64,000 nt of DNA. Origin: Arion vulgaris. Its lineage: Eukaryota > Mollusca > Gastropoda > Stylommatophora > Arionidae. The DNA lies in assembly GCA_020796225.1 (NCBI GenBank), contig CM036765.1, forward strand, positions 3,494,228-3,558,227, in the 5' to 3' direction. The notes under the pieces were generated by a model, which worked only from the letters and a program-made list of their open reading frames with translations, was not told the origin of the DNA and made no database searches. Shown piece by piece: positions 54,960 to 64,000 of this stretch (within the stretch, counting starts at the first letter, position 1; every line of letters starts with the position of its first letter). The position numbers were made by a program, and so were the translations under genes.

Positions 54960-57900
54960 CCAATTCCATCATCTACCAGGAGAAAGATAATTACATCATC
55001 CACCTGGGGAAAGATAATTACATCATCCACCTGGGAAAAGATAATTACATCATCCACCTGGGAAAAGATAATTACATCATCCACCTGGAGAAAGATAATT
55101 ACATCATCCACTTGGAGAAAGATAATTACATCATCCACCTGGAGAAAGATAATTACATCATCTACCAGGGGAAAGATAATTACATCATCTACCAGGGAAA
55201 AGATAATTACATCATCTACCAGGGAAAAGATAATTACATCATCCACCAGGAAAGATAATTACATCATCCACCAGGAAAGATAATTACATCATCCACCAGG
55301 GAAAGATAATTACATCATCTACCAGGGGAAAGATAATTACATCATCCACCAGGGGAAAGATAATTCCATCATCCACCAGGGAAAGATAATTACATCATCC
55401 ACCAGGGAAAGATAATTACATCATCCACCAGGGAAAGATAATTACATCATCCACTTGGGGAAAGATAATTACATCATCCACCAGGGAAAGATAATTACAT
55501 CATCCACTTGGGGAAAGATAATTACATCATCCACCAGGGAAAGATAATTACATCATCCACCAGGGAAAGATAATTACATCATCCACCAGGGAAAGATAAT
55601 TACATCATCCACCAGGGGAAAGATAATTACATCATCCACCAGGGGAAAGATAATTCCATCATCTACCAGGGGAAAGATAATTCCATCATCTACCAGGGGA
55701 AAGATAATTACATCATCCACCTGGGGAAAGATAATTACATCATCTACCAGGGAAAGATAATTACATCATCCACCAGGGAAAGATAATTCCATCATCCACC
55801 AGGGGAAAGATAATTACATCATCCACCAGGGGAAAGATAATTACATCATCCACCAGGGAAAGATAATTCCATCATCTACCAGGGGAAAGATAATTACATC
55901 ATCTACCAGGGGAAAGATAATTACATCATCCACCAGGGAAAGATAATTCCATCATCCACCAGGGGAAAGATAATTACATCATCTACCAGGGAAAAGATAA
56001 TTACATCATCACAGGGGAAAGATAATTCCATCATCCACGGGGAAAGATAATTACATCATCCACCACAGGAAAGATAATTACATCATCTACCAGGGAAAGA
56101 TAATTACATCATCCACTGGGAAAGATAATTACATCATCCACAGGGAAAGATAATTACATCATCTACCAGGGAAGATAATTATCATCCACGGGGAAGATAA
56201 TTACATCATCCACCAGGGAAAGATAATTACATCATCCACCAGGGAAAGATAATTACATCATCCACCAGGGGAAAGATAATTACATCATCCACGGAAATAA
56301 TTACATCATCCACAGGAAAGATAATTACATCATCCACAGGGAAAGATAATTACATCATCCACTTGGGAAAATAATTACATCATCCACCAGGGAAAGATAA
56401 TTCATCATCCACCAGGGAAAGATAATTACATCATCCACCAGGGAAAGATAATTACATCATCCACCAGGGAAAGATAATTACATCATCCACCAGGGGAAAG
56501 ATAATTACATCATCCACCAGGGAAAGATAATTACATCATCACCAGGGAAAGATAATTCATCATCCACCAGGGAAAGATAATTACATCATCCACCAGGGAA
56601 AGATAATTACATCATCACCAGGGAAAATAATTACATCATCCACAGGAAGATAATTACATCATCCACCGGGAAAGATAATTACATCATCCACCAGGGGAAA
56701 GATAATTACATCATCTACCAGGGAAAGATATTACATCATCTACCAGGGAAAGATAATTACATCATCCACCAGGGGAAAGATAATTACATCATCCACCAGG
56801 GAAAGATAATTACATCATCACCAGGGAAAGATAATTACATCATCCACAGGAAAGATAATTACATCATCCACCAGGGAAAGATAATTCCATCATCCACCAG
56901 GGGAAAGATAATTACATCATCCACCAGGGAAAGATAATTACATCATCCACAGGGGAAGATAATTACATCATCCACCGGGAAAGATAATTACATCATCCAC
57001 AGGAAAGATAATTACATCATCCACCAGGGAAAGATAATTACATCATCACCGGGAAAGATAATTACATCATCCACCAGGGAAAGATAATTACATCATCCAC
57101 CAGGGAAAGATAATTACATCATCCACCAGGGAAAGATAATTACATCATCCACCAGGGGAAAGATAATTACATCATCCACCAGGGGAAAGATAATTACATC
57201 ATCCACCAGGGAAAGATAATTCCATCATCCACCAGGGGAAAGATAATTACATCATCCACCAGGGAAAGATAATTCATCATCACCAGGAAGATAATTACAT
57301 CATCCACTTGGGGAAAGATAATTACATCATCCACCAGGGGAAAGATAATTACATCATCTACCAGGGAAAAGATAATTACATCATCCACCAGGAAAGATAA
57401 TTCATCATCTACCAGGGAAAGATAATTACATCATCTACCGGGAAAGATAATCATCATCCACAGGGAAAGATAATTCATCATCACCAGGGAAAGAAATTTC
57501 ATCATCCACCAGGAAGATAATTACATCATCACCAGGGAAAGATAATTACATCATCCACCAGGGAAAGATAATTCCATCATCTACCAGGGGAAAGATAATT
57601 ACATCATCACCAGGGAAAGATACATACATCACCAGGAAAGATAATTACATCATCCACCAGGAAAGATAATTACATCATCCACTTGGGAAAGATAATTACA
57701 TCATCTACCTGGGGAAAGATAATTACATCATCCACCAGGGAAAGATAATTACATCATCCACCTGGGGAAAGATAATTACATCATCCACCAGGGGAAAGAT
57801 AATTCCATCATCCACCAGGGAAAGATAATTACATCATCCACAGGGAAAGATATTACATCATCCACTGGAGATATTCATATCACGGAAATAATACATCATC

Positions 57901-60900
57901 CACTGGAAGATATATCATCTCGAAGATAATTACATCACCACCGGAAAGATAATTCCATCTACCGGAAGAAATACATCATCCACCGGGAAAATTCATATAC
58001 CGGGGAAGATATTACCATCACAGGGAAGATATTATCATCCACAAGATAATATAAGTATCTACCTGGAAAATATATCATCACAGGAAAATAATTCATCATC
58101 CAGGAATACATCATCACAGGAAAATAATTATCATAGGAAAATAATTACATCATCACCAGGAAGTAATTACATCATCACGGAAGATAATACATCATCCACC
58201 GGGAAGATAATTCATCATCACAGGAAAGATAATTCATCATCGAAAGATAATTCATCATCCACCGGAAAGATAATTACATCATCCACAGGAAAGATAATTA
58301 CATATCACCAGAAAGATAATTACATCATCACGGAAAGATAATATATCCACCGGAAAGATAATTACATCATCACAGGAAGATAATTACATCATCAGAAAGA
58401 TAATTCATCTACCGGAAGATAATACATCATCCACGGAAAGATAATTCATCATCCACGGGAAGATAATTCATCATCACGAAGATAATACATCATCACGGAA
58501 GATAATCATCTACCGGAAAGATAATTCATCATCACGGAAGATAATACATCATCAGGAAAGATAATTCATCATCCACCAGGAAGATAATTACATCATCCAC
58601 TGGGGAAGATAATTCATCATCAAGGAAGATAACATCATCACAGAAATAATACATCATCACAGAAAATAATACATATCCACGGAAAGATAATTACATCATC
58701 CACCAGGAAGATAATTAATCATCACCAGGGAAGATAATATCCAGGAAAATAATACATCATCCACCAGGAAGATATCATCATCTACGGAAGATAATTCATC
58801 ATCCACGGAAATTTACATCATCCAAGAAAGATAATTACATATCACCAGGAAAGATAATACATCATCCAGGAGATAATTACATCATCCACCAGGAAATAAT
58901 TATCATCCACAGGGATAATTACCATCACGGAGATATACATCATCCAGAAATAATTACATCATCCACAGGAAGATAATTATCATCCGGGTAATTACTCATC
59001 CACCGGAAGATATATCATCCAGGAAAGATAATCATCATCGGGAAGATAATTACATCATCCACAGGAAAGATAATTAATCATCCACGAAATAAATCATCAC
59101 CAGGAAAGATATACATCATCACGGAAAGATAATTACACACCGGAAAATAATATATCACCAGGAAAATAACATCATCCCGGGAGATATTCTCATCCCTAAA
59201 TCAGGAAGATAATTACATCATCCATGGAAGATAATCATCATCACCGGAAGATAACATCTACGGGAAGATAATAATATCCACCAGGATAATAACATCACGG
59301 AAAATTTACATATCCAGGGAAGATATCATCATCCACGGAAGATATTACACATCCACAGGAAAATATTACATCTCACAGGAGATAATTATCATCACCAGGG
59401 AAAGATAATACATCATCCACAGAAGATAATTACATCATCAGAAGATATACATCATCCACCAAGATATACATCACACCAGAAAGATAATATCATCACCAGG
59501 AAGATAATTACATCACCGGAAATAATTACATCATACGAAGATAATTACATATCCACCGGAAAGATAATTACATTCACCAGGAAGATAATTATCATCCAAG
59601 AAATATCATCATCAAGGAAAGATAATACATCATCCACCAGGGATAATTAATCATCCACCGGGAAAGATAATCCATCATCACCGGAAAGATAATTACATCA
59701 TCCACGGGAAAGAAATATACAAGAAAGATAATCCTTACAGGAGATAATTACAATTACCAGGAAGATTAAATCACCAGGAAAGATATTAAATCACCGGAAA
59801 TAAAATATCACTGGAAAGAAATTAATCATCATAGGGATAATTAAATCCACAGGAAGTAATCAACCAAGAGTTTCATATCCCGAAAGAATCTACACTGAAA
59901 ATAATTAAATCACGAAAGATAATTAATATCTCCTGGGGAGAAAAATCATTCTGAAGTATTTCAAAAGATAATTAATCATCCAGAAAGATATTCATCATCA
60001 CAGGAAAATATTCTACATAGGAAAATATTATTCACCTGGGAAAATAATTATCATCTACAGGAAGATTAACATCACTGGAAAGATAATTCAATTAGAGATA
60101 TTATCACTGAAGTATTCATATTACAAAAGATTTCTCTCACTAGGGAAGAAATACATCTCCACAGAGATAATTACATATCCCAGAAGAAATTATATCCACC
60201 AAGTTTTCTCCAAGAGATAATTCTCTCTACAAAAGAAATTACATTCACCAAAAAAATTCACATACAGAAGTAATAATATAGAAGAAAAAGGAAAAGAAAA
60301 AATAAGGAAGATAATTCACATTAAGGGAGAAATACATCATCTCTATTCTCTCCCTATTCTCTCCTATTCTCTCCTTTAATCTCCATATTCTCTCCTATTC
60401 TCTTCCTATCTCTCTACTATTCTCTCTCCTATTCTCTCCTATTCTTCCCTTTATTCCTCTCCTATCTCTCCCTATTCTCTCTCCTATTCTCTCCCTTATA
60501 TTCTCTCCATTCTCTCCCTATTATCTCACCTAATCATCCAGGAAAGATAATTCATCATCCACCAGGGAAAGATAATTACTCATCCACCAGGAAAGATAAT
60601 TACATCATCCACGGAATAATTCATCATCACCAGGAAAGATATTACATCATCACAGGAAAGATAATTACATCATCCACGGGGAAAATAATTATCATCACAG
60701 AAAGATAATTCATCATCACCAGGGAAAGATAATTACATCATCCACCGAAGATAATTACATCATCCACCAGGAAAGATAATTACATCATCCACCAGGAAAG
60801 ATAATTACATCATCCACCAGGAAAGATAATTCATCATCCACTGGAAAGATAATTACATCATCCACCGGGAAAGATAATTCATCATCACCAGGAAAGATAA

Positions 60901-63900
60901 TTACATCATCCACCGGAAAGATAATTACATCATCCACCAGGGAAAGATAATTACATCATCCACTTGAAAGATAATACATCATCCACCAGGAAAGATAATT
61001 ACATCATCCACCGGGAAAGATAATTACATCATCACCGGGAAAGATAATTACATCTCACCAGAAAGAAATTACATCATCACCAGGAAAGATAATACATCAT
61101 CCACCAGGGAAAGATAATTACATCATCCACCAGGAAAGATAATTCATCATCCACTAGGAAAGATAATTATCATCCACCAGGGAAAGATAATTACATCATC
61201 CACCAGGAAAGATAATTCATCATCACCGGGAAAGATAATTCATCATCCACCAGGAAAGATAATTACATCATCCACCAGGGAAAGATAATTCATCATCCAC
61301 CGAAAGATAATTACATCATCCACCAGAAAGATAATTACATCATCTACCAGGAAAGATAATTACATCATCCACCAGGGAAAGATAATTCATCATCACAGGG
61401 AAAGATAATTCATCATCCACCGGAAAGATAATTACATCATCCACCAGGAAAGATAATACATCATCCCAGGGAAAATAATTCAATCACCAGGAAGTAAAAT
61501 CACCAGGAAGATAATAAATCACCGGAAAGAAATGCAATCACTGGGAGAAATTAATCATCACGAAGTAACAATATCACCGGAAAGTAATTCATCATCCACC
61601 GAAAGTTTACATCATCACAGAAAAAATTCTTTCAACGGAAAATAATTAAATCAAGGAAAGATAATTACTATCCCTGAAGATAATTACACATCCAGGGAAA
61701 GATAATACATCATCCAGAAATAATTCATCATCACCAGGAAAATATTCTATCATTGGGAAAATAATTATTCACGGGGAAAATAATTATCATCCACCAGGAA
61801 GATAATTACATCATCTACGGGAAAGTAATTAATATATGGGAAAGATATTACATCTCTACCAAAAATAATTCTCTCCACCAGGGAGATAATTACACACCAC
61901 CAGAAAGATAATTACATATCCCCAGAAAGATAATACACATCCACTAGAAGATAATTCTCTACCAAAAGAAATTACAATACCGAAAATAAAATTACAGGAA
62001 AGTAATAATATCACCAGAAAGAAATAAAACAGGAAAGAAATAATAACCAGAAAATACATACAAGGGAAAGATAATACATCATCTCCTGAAAATATCTCTC
62101 CCCGGGAATATTCCTCTCCCAGGTATTCCTCTCCCCGGAATATTCTCTCCCCTGGGAAATTCATCTCCCCAATAATTACATCACCAGGGTAAAATCATCA
62201 TTGAAAAAATTAATCACCGGAAAGATAATTAAATCACCGGGAAGATAATTAATCACACAGGAGAAATTAATCACCGGGAAGTAATTACATCATCACCGAA
62301 ATAATTCATATCCGGAAAAAATTCTCACCACCAGAAAATAATTAATCATTACAAATAATTCTCATTACCAGGAAAGAAAAATCATCCTAAATAATATACC
62401 AGAGTTTATTCTTGAAAGATCAATCAAGGAGATAATTCCATAAATCATATTACCGGAAAATTACATATCCACTGAAAGATAATTACATCATCACCAGGGG
62501 AAAAAATTAATTAAGGGAAAGAATTAATCTCCACAAAAAAATAATATCCACCAGAATATCACATCCCAGAAAGATAATTACACATCACAGAAAGATAATA
62601 CACATCCCAGAAAGATAATTCTCTCCACCAAGAAATTAACACCACCAAAAGATATAAATCACAGGAAAGAAAAAACAGGAAAGAACAATACAGGGAAAAA
62701 ACATACCAGGAGTAATACATCATCCCAATATTCTCTCCCGAATATCTCTCCGTTTCTTCAATATTCATCATCTACCAGGAAAGATAATTACATCATCCAC
62801 CAGGGAAAGATAATTACATCATCTACCAGGGGAAAGATAATTACATCATCCACCAGGGGAAAGATAATTCATCATCTACTAGGGAAAGATAATTACATCA
62901 TCTACCAGGGGAAAGATAATTCCATCATCTACCAGGGGAAAGATAATTCCATCATCCACCAGGGAAAGATAATTACATCATCCACCAGGGGAAAGATAAT
63001 TACATCATCCACCAGGGGAAAGATAATTACATCATCTACCAGGGAAAAGATAATTACATCATCCACTGGAGAAAGATAATTACATCTCCACCAGGGAAAG
63101 ATAATTCATCACCAGGGAAAGATAATATCATCCACCAGGGAAAGATAATTACATCATCCACTTGGGGAAAGATAATTCCATCATCTACCTGGGGAAAGAT
63201 AATTACATCATCCACCTGGGGAAAGATAATTACATCATCTACCTGGGGAAAGATAATTACATCATCCACCTGGGGAAAGATAATTACATCATCTACCAGG
63301 GAAAGATAATTACATCATCCACCAGGGAAAGATAATTACATCATCCACCAGGGAAAGATAATTACATCATCCACCAGGGAAAGATAATTACATCATCCAC
63401 CTGGGGAAAGATAATTACATCATCTACCAGGGAAAGATAATTCATCATCACTGAGAAAGATAATTACATCATCTACTGGGGAAAGATAATTACATCATCC
63501 ACCAGGGGAAAGATAATTACATCATCTACCAGGGAAAAGATAATTACATCATCTACCAGGGAAAGATAATTACATCATCCACCAGGGAAAGATAATTACA
63601 TCATCCACCAGGGGAAAGATAATTACATCATCCACCTGGGGAAAGATAATTCCATCATCCACCAGGGGAAAGATAATTCCATCATCTACCAGGGGAAAGA
63701 TAATTACATCATCCACCAGAAAATATTCATCATCCACCAGGAAAGATAATTACATCTCTACCGGGAAAGATAATTACATCATCCACTTGGAGAAAGATAA
63801 TTACATCATCCACCAGGGAAGAAATTACATCATCTACCAGGGAAGTATTACATATCCACCAGGGAAAGATAATTACATCATCCACCGGAAAGATAATTAC

Positions 63901-64000
63901 ATCATCCACCAGGGGAAAAATAATTACATCATCCACCAGGGAAAGATAATTACATCATCCACCAGGGAAAGATAATTACATCATCCACTAGGAGATAATT
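54960..64000. repeat. 26/27-bp minisatellite array, >9 kb, open at the window end
   Basis: The unit gaaagataattacatcatcc plus accagg (26 bp, or 27 bp with an extra g) continues to the last base. 54960-57840, 60535-61460 and 62770-64000 are well ordered. 57840-60300 and 61460-62760 consist of the same unit riddled with base losses. In 27-bp units the reverse frame gives DDVIIFP(Q/L)V repeated; this is a repeat translation and not a gene. Confidence 0.97.
60335..60533. repeat. CT-rich ctctcctattctc repeat within the 26/27-bp array
   Basis: About 200 bp of tattctctccctattctc-type units on the plus strand are embedded in the most degraded part of the array. Similar ctcccggaatattctc patches occur at 62095-62165 and 62735-62755. 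Confidence 0.85.

Overview
The window looks like repeat-dense, gene-free DNA from an animal genome. The evidence is many broken non-LTR retrotransposon (LINE) fragments, several tRNA-derived SINE families, one hAT-type MITE and very long minisatellite arrays. Nothing bacterial or viral is visible: there are no operons, no ribosome-binding sites, and no intact ORF longer than about 210 codons that is not low-complexity. The LINE C-terminal proteins (e.g. WFGHLIRM...ARGRPRKRW) resemble those common in mollusc and other lophotrochozoan genomes. A marine mollusc is therefore my best guess, but it is an inference and not a call.

I use local family names. LINE-R: reverse transcriptase (RT) plus a C-terminal KRRWRYVGHIL region, at 2054, 6285 and 35400. 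LINE-S: 6480 (minus) and 48575. LINE-Y and relatives (GRPRKRW signature): 4932, 7060, 21172/22224 and 54818. LINE-X (EMWFYRRML, RRDRGR): 9762, 10330 and 33088. LINE-Z (RNase H-bearing): 8290, 21557, 26555, 27780 and 33534. LINE-U, -V and -W are single fragments. SINE-A has a tRNA-like head with A and B boxes. SINE-B is about 250 bp with a GAA-rich tail, and SINE-C is a 5' variant of it. SINE-D is about 440 bp with an (AATC)n tail.

Layout: 1-3.6 kb holds microsatellites and 40-, 23- and 44-bp minisatellites around a LINE-R tail. 3.6-11 kb is a SINE/LINE mosaic with a 29-bp array and a hAT MITE inside LINE-S. 11.1-20.8 kb holds a 15-bp array and a 3.7-3.9 kb segment present twice. 20.8-36.3 kb is a dense nest of LINEs and SINEs, several with readable target-site duplications (TSDs). 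36.46-48.56 kb is a 12-kb array of a ~51-bp unit. 49.7-53.3 kb is a 38-bp array with higher-order structure. 54.96-64.0 kb is a 26/27-bp array running off the window edge.

I see no host protein-coding gene, no functional tRNA or rRNA gene and no CRISPR array. The main points of interest are: (1) tandem arrays repeatedly start where a LINE 3' end stops; (2) insertions are nested up to three deep with TSDs that date their order; (3) an RNase H core and a SINE tail have themselves been turned into minisatellites; (4) a deletion-only decay pattern in parts of the arrays and in the second copy of the duplication may be an assembly artefact. I did not find a convincing new biological system.
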